The notes beneath the pieces are model-generated. The model had not been told where the DNA came from. It worked only from the letters and a program-made list of their open reading frames with translations, and searched no databases. A program made the translations under genes and the position numbers. 39,041 nt of DNA from a virus: positions 1 to 39,041 of the IMG/VR virus record IMGVR_UViG_3300037117_000188. One strand, given 5' to 3'. Numbering within the stretch: the first letter of the stretch is position 1; every line of letters starts with the position of its first letter. This document shows positions 1 to 6,768 of the stretch, one piece after another.

Positions 1-127
1 CCACTAATTATGTGAATAACGGTTATTACTCAAATAACGGCGGTCTGACTAATATTTACTTGACTGCATTTGCGGGAATGTTGATAGCGACAGACTTGGA
101 CAATACGGCAGCCCCAAGTTTTAGCGG
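1..127. repeat. Terminal direct repeat (left copy), assembly overlap of a circular genome
   Basis: Bases 1-127 are identical to 38915-39041. A perfect 127-nt end repeat is the usual signature of a circular contig closed with a k-mer of 127, so it most likely counts the same DNA twice and is not a biological terminal redundancy. The reading frame of the fibre gene that runs off the right edge continues in phase through this repeat. Confidence 0.9.
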
Positions 128-332
128 AAATGGCTATTTGTATAATTTTGGTAATGCATCTTTGCATAAGCAATTTGTTGGCCAGGGCGCTGGAAAATAT
201 GCATCTATATCAAATATCAGTACCCATATGGGATGCGAATGGTCTACGGTAACAGTTGTAAACGCATTTAAGATATTGATTGATGCGGGAAATATGAGCG
301 GCACATTCAAGCTTTACGGAATTCAAAATTAG
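1..332 (+). CDS. Tail fibre / receptor-binding-type protein, C-terminal part (continues from 37702)
   Basis: This is the 3' end of the gene that starts at 37702 and crosses the circular junction. Joined, it is 1545 nt (514 aa). The in-frame GTG at 12 is internal and not a start. The C-terminal part is rich in Gly, Asn, Thr and Tyr and ends with a beta-rich stretch finishing in LYGIQN, typical of a terminal adhesin domain. The next gene downstream is convergent (329-712), overlapping the stop by 4 nt. The fibre role is inferred from composition and from its place at the end of the fibre module. Confidence 0.75.
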   Translation, partial: TNYVNNGYYSNNGGLTNIYLTAFAGMLIATDLDNTAAPSFSGNGYLYNFGNASLHKQFVGQGAGKYASISNISTHMGCEWSTVTVVNAFKILIDAGNMSGTFKLYGIQN

Positions 333-712
333 AATAATATGGGATCATATACTGCATTCATTGCTCTCTCAATGCCTAAGATTGTGTCTAGATTTCCATT
401 CCATTTCATATAGCGTCTTATTTTTTCACCATGAAAAAATTCTTTATCTCTAGACCAGTAATGGTTTATCCGAAACAAATCAACTTTCTTAAATTCCAAT
501 ATGGGTAATGTATGGCAATATAAATCGTGAGGACTTGGGCTGCCTGTTACATATTTAGGCTGAACGATAGACTTGTAAAATGCATGCAAATAATAATCAT
601 CGGAAGCTCGATAAATCAGAGCCTTCCTCATGGGCTGCCCTTGCGGAATAGATTCAACACCAGATGTTCCATAACATCGCCATGGACAGTTAACCGTAGA
701 ATATACTAGCAA
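329..712 (-). pseudogene. Decapitated GT92-like glycosyltransferase (C-terminal half only)
   Basis: The 127-aa product resembles the C-terminal half of family 92 (DUF23-type) glycosyltransferases: an N-terminal CPWRCYGTSG segment, a KSIVQPKYV segment, and a late INHYWSRDKEFF block typical of that family. The N-terminal half with the nucleotide-sugar site is absent. Upstream on this strand, the frame reads into the antisense of the gene at 743. The only starts are rare (TTG at 712). It is probably a remnant cut off when the neighbouring glycosyltransferase or the junction was acquired. A functional stand-alone domain is less likely. Confidence 0.6.
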
Positions 713-742
713 TTTTCTACGTAGTTTGTATATAAAAGCTCT

Positions 743-1429
743 ATGACAAAAGTTTTTATTGCAACTCCTGCCTTTGATGGGAAAGTTACTGTTCCCTATG
801 CATGTGCTTTAGCCGATACACGGCTTTACCTTGCAGCAAATTCTATTGAGACAGTCATTCGTATTCATACATCAGGATCTCTTCTTGTAAGAGAAAGAAA
901 TGACCTTGTGAAGGCATTCTTAGAAACTGATGCAACTCATATGCTTTGTATTGATGCCGATATTGGTTGGGATCCTCTTTCTGTTAAAAAACTCATTGAT
1001 TATAACGAAGATTTCGTAGCTGCTCTTTATCCTGCTAGAGGAGAGAAGTGTTTTCTTTATCGAGGAGTTTATGGAGAAAACAAAAGAATGGATGTTTCTG
1101 AGAAAAAACTTCTTCAAATGGAATACATTCCAGCTGGCTTTATGCTTCTCAAACGTTGTGTTCTAGAAAAGATGATTGCTCATTTCCCTGAACTTTATTA
1201 TGAGCCAAAAGATGAATCTCTTAAATATACTAAAGGTCATTATCTTTTTGCAACTGAGCTATGGGATGGAGAATTCTGGGATGAGGATTATGTTTTCTGT
1301 AGAAGAGCTCGACAAGCCGGATTTAAAATCTGGATTGATCCGATCATTGAATTGCATCACGCAGGAATTTCAGGCGCATTTGCAGAAATTCTTACCAATC
1401 AACCTCCTGAAAAATCAGTTGCTCAATAA
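743..1429 (+). CDS. Glycosyltransferase, GT-A fold (GT2-like)
   Basis: This 228-aa protein starts with FIATPAFDGKV, the opening strand of a GT-A glycosyltransferase. It has a metal-binding D-x-D in CIDADIGWDP (about residues 74-83) and a C-terminal EDYVFCRRARQAG stretch followed by HHAG, where these enzymes place the catalytic acid and a metal-binding His. It has no membrane segment. The likely role is transfer of a sugar to host surface glycan or a virion component, as phages do to alter receptors or protect DNA; the acceptor is unknown. It sits back to back with a truncated second glycosyltransferase, suggesting an accessory locus. Confidence 0.75.
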   Translation: MTKVFIATPAFDGKVTVPYACALADTRLYLAANSIETVIRIHTSGSLLVRERNDLVKAFLETDATHMLCIDADIGWDPLSVKKLIDYNEDFVAALYPARGEKCFLYRGVYGENKRMDVSEKKLLQMEYIPAGFMLLKRCVLEKMIAHFPELYYEPKDESLKYTKGHYLFATELWDGEFWDEDYVFCRRARQAGFKIWIDPIIELHHAGISGAFAEILTNQPPEKSVAQ

Positions 1430-1457
1430 ATACTAATTGATTACCTTGAAATCGTTC

Positions 1458-1565
1458 ATAGCTCATTTGTTAATGTTAGAGATGTATGTACCTAAACCCT
1501 AGACCGTAATACACTAGGGCTTCCTTTCCTTCAGTTATATCAAAAATGAGCTATAACTAGTTATA
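1458..1565. other. Nested inverted repeats in the gap before the acidic protein gene
   Basis: The 152-nt gap holds an 11-bp perfect inverted repeat (ATAGCTCATTT at 1458-1468, AAATGAGCTAT at 1544-1554). It encloses a smaller stem (CCCTAG 1497-1502, CTAGGG 1514-1519), and a 14-bp palindrome TATAACTAGTTATA overlaps its right arm at 1552-1565. The inner stem is followed by a pyrimidine run and could terminate the upstream gene. The palindrome lies about 16 nt before the next start and could be an operator. The function is inferred only. Confidence 0.5.
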
Positions 1566-1581
1566 ACTCGATATAACTTCT

Positions 1582-1965
1582 ATGATTCCACAACAAACAG
1601 GTCCTTTCTACTATCTTTTTACTGAAGATGAAGAAAAAGCTATTGACGAGGCCATGGAGCTCACGGAAAAGCCAGAAGCTACCCCACCATCACCCACCCA
1701 ACAAAACATCAATAGCGGTCAAATAAACAGCGTTCGTGAGGATTTTGAAAGAACGCTTGTGATTCCTCAGACACCGGAAGGTGATCTACCTCCAGAAGAT
1801 GAACCTCTTCCAGAATTGACAGAATCTGAAGAGAATCTCATTAAGTCATTAGAAGAAAATCAAGCACGAAGACATAAGCAAGCCATGGATCGTTGGAAAA
1901 AAGAATATCAAGCCAAGATGTTCAAAGGTGTCTTCGATGGATGGAAACCACCTAAGAAGAAATAA
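1582..1965 (+). CDS. Hypothetical acidic protein
   Basis: The 127-aa protein is not recognised. It has an acidic N-terminal half (EDEEKAIDEAMEL), a Pro-rich linker (ATPPSPTQQ), a second acidic Pro-rich run (PEGDLPPEDEPLPE) and a basic, probably helical C-terminus ending KPPKKK. It has no membrane segment or Cys pair. The profile is that of a disordered linker or adaptor protein. It is convergent with the leftward gene ending at 1999. Confidence 0.5.
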   Translation: MIPQQTGPFYYLFTEDEEKAIDEAMELTEKPEATPPSPTQQNINSGQINSVREDFERTLVIPQTPEGDLPPEDEPLPELTESEENLIKSLEENQARRHKQAMDRWKKEYQAKMFKGVFDGWKPPKKK

Positions 1966-1998
1966 ACAAATCACTTAAAAATTGGCAAGTGACAAAAG

Positions 1999-2802
1999 CT
2001 AAGAAATCTTAATTCCAAATTTTGTCAATGCTTCGTCAAATTTTTCTTTAAATTTCTTGTCGTCATATTCAATGCAAATGGGTTGATAAGGACCATTTAT
2101 GACAAATTCAACATGTCTATTAAGAACAACAATACGAGAATCACATCTTTCATAATTCCAGGCCAATCTCTTATTTTCTTCCGGATTTCCTTGAATAGCC
2201 GATTTTGGTGGTTCTTTTTGCTTACAATGCCAAATTAATTCCTGGATGAGACCTTTTAATGGTGGGTTAGTTTTAGCGAATTCTAGGGCCTTTAAAACGC
2301 GTTCTTCGGGATATCTCATTAACGATTGCTTCTCTTCAAGGGTCAGATCGTTCCGATCTTTCAAACATGAAAAAACAACAACAGCCTTTTTGTTTGTTGT
2401 TGTTTTATTCTTTAGTACATCTTGTTTATTAGTAATAGGGCTCTGAAAGGCGTCCCGTTCAACGGCGTCCCTTTGAGGGCTGTGCGGTAAAGATTTTTTG
2501 AATTCTGTGATAAGATAATCAATTTCACCAAACTGACCTTTATCATTTTGATTTTGAGAACGATAACAATAGCCAGCTTCAATTAATTCATTAAGAAAAG
2601 AATAAATAGCTTTTTCTCCTCCTCCTTTCCCTTTAAAAATTGTAGATAGATGAGTAACTTGAATCTTCCAATCATCAGGAAGACTTATGAGATATGCCCA
2701 AAGACCTTTTGCACCCCATGATAAATCAGGATCATGCAATGCACTTTTGTTTAGCATTACGTAAGGATTTTGCTTATCATGGGGACTTCTTAGAATTGTC
2801 AT
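1999..2802 (-). CDS. Helix-turn-helix replication-type protein
   Basis: The first 100 residues of this 267-aa protein form a winged-helix module: LSWGAKGLWAYLISLPDDW, then a recognition-helix-like block GGEKAIYSFLNELIEAGY with GKGGG in the turn. This arrangement is common at the N-terminus of phage and plasmid replication initiators (O / DnaD-like). A Ser/Thr/Lys-rich linker leads to a helical C-terminal domain with a late beta-rich patch. It is the best candidate for recruiting host replication, since no polymerase or helicase is encoded. The RBS GGGAGA precedes the ATG. A TATAAT box lies upstream on this strand (2889-2894) inside an inverted repeat. The initiator role is inferred. Confidence 0.55.
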   Translation of the reverse strand: MTILRSPHDKQNPYVMLNKSALHDPDLSWGAKGLWAYLISLPDDWKIQVTHLSTIFKGKGGGEKAIYSFLNELIEAGYCYRSQNQNDKGQFGEIDYLITEFKKSLPHSPQRDAVERDAFQSPITNKQDVLKNKTTTNKKAVVVFSCLKDRNDLTLEEKQSLMRYPEERVLKALEFAKTNPPLKGLIQELIWHCKQKEPPKSAIQGNPEENKRLAWNYERCDSRIVVLNRHVEFVINGPYQPICIEYDDKKFKEKFDEALTKFGIKIS

Positions 2803-2838
2803 AGGATTTCTCCCAAAGTTAAAGGATTTAGATGCAAT

Positions 2839-2858
2839 GAATATCGAAAAAGATATTC
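2839..2858 (-). promoter_or_regulatory. 5' leader hairpin of the winged-helix gene
   Basis: GAATATC and GATATTC form a 7-bp stem with a 6-nt loop, about 37 nt upstream of the start at 2802 and downstream of the candidate promoter. It may influence translation or message stability. Confidence 0.35.
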
Positions 2859-2876
2859 TTTTGCTTGCCTTTTGAT

Positions 2877-2933
2877 CTCAGAGAGAGTATTATACAATCA
2901 TAGTTTTCATTTTGCTGCTTTTCTCTCTCTGAG
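2877..2933 (-). promoter_or_regulatory. Candidate leftward promoter inside an 11-bp inverted repeat
   Basis: CTCAGAGAGAG (2877-2887) and CTCTCTCTGAG (2923-2933) are perfect inverted repeats 35 nt apart. On the minus strand a consensus -10 box TATAAT (plus 2889-2894) lies just inside one arm; no good -35 box is visible. The arrangement suits an operator pair or DNA loop controlling the gene at 1999-2802. Confidence 0.4.
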
Positions 2934-3017
2934 TTCAGCAGCTTTCTTTTTTAATCCTAAGAAGATTTATTTCCAATAAAAATCTTTAATTACAATTCAA
3001 GCCATTTAGATTCAGCA

Positions 3018-3395
3018 TTATTTGCTCCTTGTGCTAAAGATTCCTGATTTATCTATTGGTTTCTCTGTTCTTGGTTTCTTAAACTTCTTCTTTTCCATCT
3101 TCAAAACCTCTTCTTTGATAAAAGGCACCCCAAGCTTTCTTATCTCTTGGATCAATTCCTTATTCTTTGCCATGTCAGTGAACTGAAAAATTGGGTACCT
3201 GATCTTTTCCTTGGTTTCCTCATCAGGACTGATCTTTTGAGGCATATAGATCAAAATCTTGTTATTATCACGAAGAACGGTCAATCCTCGAATATCAATT
3301 CCTAGTTCAATGAGATAGATATGCATTGTTCCTTTAAGGAATTTCTTTTCATCATTTCTTTCGATTTCATAGAAACCTACAATTTCAATTCTCAT
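3018..3395 (-). CDS. SpoVG-like nucleic-acid-binding protein
   Basis: This is a 125-aa protein. Its first 90 residues follow the SpoVG pattern: an opening strand (MRIEIVGFYEI), a middle G-x-DIRG segment followed by a hydrophobic strand and MPQK, then YPIFQFTD and a helix. The C-terminal 30 residues are strongly basic (KKKFKKPRTEK). SpoVG proteins bind DNA or RNA and regulate genes; phage homologues often sit among recombination genes. The RBS GGAG lies 6 nt before the ATG. Its start overlaps the gene ending at 3385, giving a three-gene leftward operon. Confidence 0.55.
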   Translation of the reverse strand: MRIEIVGFYEIERNDEKKFLKGTMHIYLIELGIDIRGLTVLRDNNKILIYMPQKISPDEETKEKIRYPIFQFTDMAKNKELIQEIRKLGVPFIKEEVLKMEKKKFKKPRTEKPIDKSGIFSTRSK

Positions 3396-3615
3396 TTGAT
3401 TTCTCCTTTTCTCTAAGTTGTTCCTTTTCTTTAATTTGCGTATTTATATAATGTAAAAGAAATTCAAACAAAACTTGGATCTTCCCAAGAGGAAGGCCTT
3501 TTAAACTTTCTAGAATTGTTTCTCCCTTTTTGGCATAAAAATAAGTTTCTTGATCTATCATTTCTTTAACTTTTTTTTCATCTTCAGATATATTATCCAT
3601 TTTTTTCTTCCTCAT
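3385..3615 (-). CDS. Hypothetical small helical protein
   Basis: This 76-aa protein starts at MRKKKMDN, chosen because AAAGGA precedes that ATG; an upstream in-frame ATG at 3654 has no RBS. It is charged and helical (ISEDEKKVKEMIDQ, then KIQVLFEFLLHYINTQI). Start and stop overlap both neighbours in the leftward operon. The function is unknown. Confidence 0.5.
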   Translation of the reverse strand: MRKKKMDNISEDEKKVKEMIDQETYFYAKKGETILESLKGLPLGKIQVLFEFLLHYINTQIKEKEQLREKEKSNEN

Positions 3616-3796
3616 AATGTTTCCTTTTGTTTTTAATGTATTTATAATCAGCAATATTCATCATTGTTATTTGATGAATAAGCATCACTTTATCTAAATT
3701 TTCAATGATGAGTTGAGAGATATAATCATCCCATTGGTGATCAGCTTCGAATTTCTCCTTTTCAATAGAAATTTTATTCTTTTGGATTTTTATCAT
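3593..3796 (-). CDS. Hypothetical small protein
   Basis: This 67-aa protein is first in the leftward operon and overlaps the next gene by 23 nt. It is Lys-rich at both ends with a hydrophobic helical middle (ISQLIIENLDKVMLIHQ). No family is recognised and no strong RBS is seen. Confidence 0.45.
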   Translation of the reverse strand: MIKIQKNKISIEKEKFEADHQWDDYISQLIIENLDKVMLIHQITMMNIADYKYIKNKRKHYEEEKNG

Positions 3797-3843
3797 TTGA
3801 AAATAAGAATCGATCTCCCTTAATTCTTTAGCGGATGTAATTC

Positions 3844-3959
3844 TTCCGACGTTTTTCCGACAAATAAATAACTTTTTTCAAGTCTTTCACTCGGAGTTCT
3901 TTTCTAAAATTCCGACACTGTCCGCTTTTTCGATTATCTTCCGCCTTTTTTCTAAAATT
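3844..3959. repeat. Cluster of short TTCCGAC repeats in a 212-nt non-coding gap
   Basis: TTCCGAC occurs at 3844-3850, 3855-3861 and 3910-3916, with TTCCGCC at 3939-3945. The 11-mer TTTCTAAAATT occurs at 3901-3911 and 3949-3959. The whole gap 3797-4008 is non-coding and upstream of the leftward operon. Iteron-like spacing suggests an operator array or a replication origin; neither is proven. Confidence 0.4.
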
Positions 3960-4008
3960 AGGGCATGGAAGATAGCGCATTCAAAGCTCACATACCGTTA
4001 AACCATGA

Positions 4009-4206
4009 TTAATCATTTTCCTTCTCCCTTAATTCTTTAATTGTTACTTCTCCACCTGTTATCATCTCAATACTAATACTTAAATTAAGTGAAGGAATTC
4101 TTTTCCCATTCTTGATAGCACTTACATACATATAATGTATTCCTAAGTCTTTGGCCATTTTCTTACATGTGATTTTATTGTAATGCATGTAATCTCTCAA
4201 TTTCAT
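4009..4206 (-). CDS. XRE/Cro-type helix-turn-helix repressor
   Basis: This 65-aa protein starts at MKLRDYM, chosen because AGGAGG lies 5 nt before that ATG. An HTH spans about residues 14-37 (KKMAKDLGIHYMYVSAIKNG), as in lambda Cro and CI DNA-binding domains. It has no dimerisation or cleavage domain, so it resembles Cro or a minimal repressor. It diverges from the early rightward promoter at 4274-4302, whose spacer holds an imperfect palindrome, the natural operator. Confidence 0.75.
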   Translation of the reverse strand: MKLRDYMHYNKITCKKMAKDLGIHYMYVSAIKNGKRIPSLNLSISIEMITGGEVTIKELREKEND

Positions 4207-4273
4207 AAGACCTCCTATGTTGAGGATTCTAATGCTAACATAAAAAATAAATACATTCAAGCAAATATATGTG

Positions 4274-4302
4274 TTGACTTAAATACAACATTGGTGTTAT
4301 AT
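4274..4302 (+). promoter_or_regulatory. Strong early rightward sigma70-type promoter with internal palindrome
   Basis: The -35 box TTGACT (4274-4279), a 17-nt spacer and the -10 box TTATAT (4297-4302) drive the rightward early operon. An imperfect 20-bp inverted repeat at 4283-4302 (ATACAACATT / GGTGTTATAT) overlaps spacer and -10, which is a likely operator for the XRE protein encoded divergently. Confidence 0.7.
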
Positions 4303-4321
4303 TGAATTCATAAAAGCAAGA

Positions 4322-4378
4322 TGTCTTCCTGATGACTCGGACGAACGAAACGATTAGGTTGTAGCTCAAGCTAAGACA
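4322..4378 (+). ncRNA. Foldable leader RNA of the early operon (three-way junction)
   Basis: The predicted transcript begins near 4309 and has about 100 nt before the first start. Three stems fit together: TGTCTT/AAGACA (4322-4327, 4373-4378), CCTGAT/ATTAGG (4328-4333, 4353-4358, one G-U pair) and TAGCT/AGCTA (4362-4366, 4369-4373, sharing one base with the first). It could be an attenuator or regulatory leader; a distinct RNA class is not recognised. Confidence 0.4.
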
Positions 4379-4412
4379 AGACAAAAAGACAAACAACAAA
4401 TAAGGAAACAAT

Positions 4413-4586
4413 ATGAATATGACAGAGAAATTCGATGAGATGGTTCAAGAAGTTATGGGAGATAAAAAAACAGAAGCTAATTATGCAGAATTAGAGATGT
4501 TACTTTTTCATGCGGTATGCAAGGGTTATTATAAAGGGAAGGAAGAAACAAGAACGAAAGTAATAGATAATTTATTGAAGGAGTGA
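4413..4586 (+). CDS. Hypothetical small protein, first gene of early operon
   Basis: This 57-aa protein has an AAGGAA RBS before the ATG. It is acidic to neutral and helical (YAELEMLLFHAVCKGYYKGK). Its stop overlaps the region of the next start (ATG at 4589). No family is recognised. Confidence 0.55.
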   Translation: MNMTEKFDEMVQEVMGDKKTEANYAELEMLLFHAVCKGYYKGKEETRTKVIDNLLKE

Positions 4587-4588
4587 AT

Positions 4589-4789
4589 ATGAACTTACGA
4601 TATGACCCATATGACTATGAATATCTCAAGAATGAGAAGATTATGGACCACATGGAACAAATTAGGAAAGATGTTTTAGCCAAGTTGTCTAAGTTAGAGA
4701 TTTTGGCATTGGATGATGATTTTGATGAATTTTGTGTAGAATTGAGGAAGTTGAGAGAAGAAGAGAAAATAGAAACTTATTTTGATTAA
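4589..4789 (+). CDS. Hypothetical small acidic protein
   Basis: This 66-aa protein starts at ATG 4589, not GTG 4583, because AAGGAG lies 5-6 nt before the ATG. It is Asp/Glu-rich (LALDDDFDEFCVELRKLREEE), helical, and lies immediately upstream of the ERF gene. The function is unknown. Confidence 0.5.
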   Translation: MNLRYDPYDYEYLKNEKIMDHMEQIRKDVLAKLSKLEILALDDDFDEFCVELRKLREEEKIETYFD

Positions 4790-4798
4790 GGAGAAATT

Positions 4799-5464
4799 AT
4801 GAAAAAATCTGAAAATATTAACGAATTAGCTACAGCTTTGTCTAAGTGTCAAGGTGAAATGCAACCAGCGATAAAAGATTCTATAAACCCTCATTTTAGG
4901 TCAAAATTTTCTACTCTTTATAGTGTATGGGAATCATGTAGAAAACCTTTATCCAAAAATGGACTTTCTGTTGTTCAAACAATGGAAATGATTAATGATA
5001 AATTATATTTAACAACAACTTTGCTTCATTTAAGTGGACAATGGATTAGTTCAGAAACTCCCGTTATTTCTGCTCGACAAGATGCGCAAGGAATAGGATC
5101 GTCACTTTCGTATTTTAAGAGATATAGTCTAAGCGCTTTATTAGGAATTTGTTCTGCTGATGAAGACGACGATGGAGAGCAAGCAATGCCTAAAAACCGT
5201 GATCAGAATGGTAAGAAGTCAAAAGATGAATCTTCGCCTCCAAAAGAAGAATATGCAACTCCAACCATCGGTAAAGAGAAAGTAGAATTATTGCAAGAGC
5301 AAACAGAAATATGCGATCCCGAATATGCAAAGAAGTTAATAAACTATCTAAAGACACAAGATGTTAATTCATTGTCACAAGTGAGAGAAGACATGTATAA
5401 CAAGATTCTGAATGGTCTCATGAAGAATGTGGAGATATACCAGAAATCTCTCAATGAAGGTTAG
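4799..5464 (+). CDS. erf: ERF-family single-strand annealing protein
   Basis: This 221-aa protein carries the ERF signature: an N-terminal ELATALSKCQGEMQPAIKD helix, NPHFRSKFSTLYSVWESC (residues about 30-47), then a DAQGIGSSLSYFKRYSLSALLG core (about 94-115) and an acidic ADEDDDGEQ turn. A charged, variable C-terminal tail follows. ERF proteins anneal complementary single strands in phage recombination and genome circularisation. The partner exonuclease (5600) and resolvase (6198) follow in the same operon. The RBS AAGGAGA precedes the ATG. Confidence 0.9.
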   Translation: MKKSENINELATALSKCQGEMQPAIKDSINPHFRSKFSTLYSVWESCRKPLSKNGLSVVQTMEMINDKLYLTTTLLHLSGQWISSETPVISARQDAQGIGSSLSYFKRYSLSALLGICSADEDDDGEQAMPKNRDQNGKKSKDESSPPKEEYATPTIGKEKVELLQEQTEICDPEYAKKLINYLKTQDVNSLSQVREDMYNKILNGLMKNVEIYQKSLNEG

Positions 5465-5466
5465 TA

Positions 5467-5634
5467 ATGATTAAACTACATCTTAGTAGTATAAACTATG
5501 AAAATTATCAATGTACAACAAAACAGTCTTGGAAAAAATGGGAAATGTCTTTAAAAAATAGAAAAATAGAAAAACATTCATCAAAAATAAGACTTGGAAA
5601 TGCGCATTATAGATTTAAAACAAAATACTCCTGA
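5467..5634 (+). CDS. Small ORF overlapping the exonuclease start
   Basis: This 55-aa frame begins 3 nt after the ERF stop and overlaps the exonuclease start by 35 nt. It is basic (SLKNRKIEKHSSKIRLG) with no recognised family and no clear RBS. It fills the only gap between two coupled genes, so it may be real, but support is weak. Confidence 0.3.
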   Translation: MIKLHLSSINYENYQCTTKQSWKKWEMSLKNRKIEKHSSKIRLGNAHYRFKTKYS

Positions 5635-6145
5635 GTGGTTAGAGTTTAGACGTTTACATTTGGGCGCGAGCGATGCAGCTGTGATCTTGGGATTGAATCC
5701 ATGGAAGACAAAGAAACAGTTATGGGAAGAGAAAATGTTTGGTTGGGAAGAACCTATGACCGATAAGATGAAGGAAGGGCAGAAAATGGAACCCATTGCA
5801 AGATTAGCATTCCAAAAGGAAACAGGATTAGTGGTTAACCCAATTGTTGGGGTTCATGATGAATTGGACTGGATGAGTGCTTCATTTGATGGATTAACTG
5901 AAGATCTAAGACATGGCATTGAAATTAAATGTGGTAGATCATCTCATAAGTTAGCTCTGATGGGAAAGATTCCAAATTATTACTATCCACAATTGCAACA
6001 TCAAATATGTGTGGCTGATTTGCCCTATATTTCCTATTATAGCTATTATGAACAAGTGGGTAAATTGATGATTGCGCATCGAAACCAAGAATTTATTAAG
6101 GATATGATTGAGAAAGAATTAGCATTTTGGGAGACATTAAAATGA
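5600..6145 (+). CDS. YqaJ-type recombination exonuclease
   Basis: This 181-aa protein (ATG 5600; a TTG two codons upstream is the alternative) belongs to the lambda-exonuclease/YqaJ PD-(D/E)XK fold. Visible are QNTPEWLEFRRLHLGASDAA at the N-terminus, EGQKMEPIARLAF, the aspartate in MSASFDGL and the GIEIKCG catalytic E-x-K strand, then a QLQHQICV helix. It degrades the 5' strand at double-strand ends to load the annealing protein. It sits right after ERF, forming the usual exonuclease-annealase pair. Confidence 0.9.
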   Translation: MRIIDLKQNTPEWLEFRRLHLGASDAAVILGLNPWKTKKQLWEEKMFGWEEPMTDKMKEGQKMEPIARLAFQKETGLVVNPIVGVHDELDWMSASFDGLTEDLRHGIEIKCGRSSHKLALMGKIPNYYYPQLQHQICVADLPYISYYSYYEQVGKLMIAHRNQEFIKDMIEKELAFWETLK

Positions 6146-6201
6146 CTTGGATTAGCGTAAAAGATCGATTACCTCTTGATGATGAGTTTGTGAAATTATG
6201 A
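6142..6201 (+). CDS. 19-codon micro-ORF resembling the start of a DUF551 protein
   Basis: The ATG overlaps the exonuclease stop and the TGA overlaps the resolvase ATG. The peptide MTWISVKDRLPLDDEFVKL matches the usual opening of DUF551 proteins (W-I-x-V-x-x-R-L-P), then ends. It may be a truncated remnant kept because it couples translation of its neighbours. Confidence 0.4.
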   Translation: MTWISVKDRLPLDDEFVKL

Positions 6202-6596
6202 ATTACGAAAAATATTTCATACCCATAAAGATTGTATCAGAAGCAAATGTGATGGAGCATTGGAGAATAAAAAGCAAAAGAAAACAACAACAAAAATTCC
6301 AGATACAAATGGAATTACTAAATCATAAAATCAATCCTCCATGCAAGGTAATCTTAACTCGAATAGCGCCTAGAAAGTTGGATGACGAAGATAACTTGCG
6401 AACTGCACTTAAAGCGTCTAAAGACTTTGTAGCAGACATGTTAATACCAGGATTAGCGCCAGGTAGAGCGGATGGAAAATCAGAAATCGCTTGGGAATTT
6501 AAACAAGAAAAAGGTAAAGTTAGGGAATACTCATTAAAAATTGAATTGATACAAGAGAATGAATATGTTGAACAAGTCGGATCAGGAAGAATTTGA
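6198..6596 (+). CDS. RusA-like Holliday junction resolvase
   Basis: The central block of this 132-aa protein, RKLDDEDNLRTALKASKDFV followed by ADGKSEIAWEF, matches the RusA core in which Asp residues bind metal and cut four-way junctions. Length is near the family's usual 120 aa. It follows the annealase and exonuclease, completing a recombination and branch-resolution module used before packaging. Its ATG overlaps the preceding stop (ATGA), so translation is coupled. Confidence 0.8.
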   Translation: MNYEKYFIPIKIVSEANVMEHWRIKSKRKQQQKFQIQMELLNHKINPPCKVILTRIAPRKLDDEDNLRTALKASKDFVADMLIPGLAPGRADGKSEIAWEFKQEKGKVREYSLKIELIQENEYVEQVGSGRI

Positions 6597-6768
6597 GGCG
6601 ATTAAAGACAACTGGAAATTGTATAAAAGTGCAAGGGCTGTGAACGCAATATTCAAAAGCACTGATTATCGACATGTCACAGTCTTAGAGCGAGAGGAAT
6701 ACATTGAAATATTGCTAAGAATATTGCAGACGGAAATGAATAACAGAGCGGGAAATTATGTCGAATAA
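6559..6768 (+). CDS. Hypothetical protein
   Basis: This 69-aa helical protein overlaps the resolvase end by 38 nt. It starts at ATG 6559 or 6565. No family is recognised. Its stop overlaps the next start region. Confidence 0.45.
   Translation: MNMLNKSDQEEFEAIKDNWKLYKSARAVNAIFKSTDYRHVTVLEREEYIEILLRILQTEMNNRAGNYVE

Noticed and set aside
4330-4352. Hammerhead-like CTGATGA ... GAAAC in the early leader
   Set aside because: The bases between the two core boxes cannot form stem II next to the core (C faces C at the first pair), and no matching cleavage triplet with a paired stem III is present.
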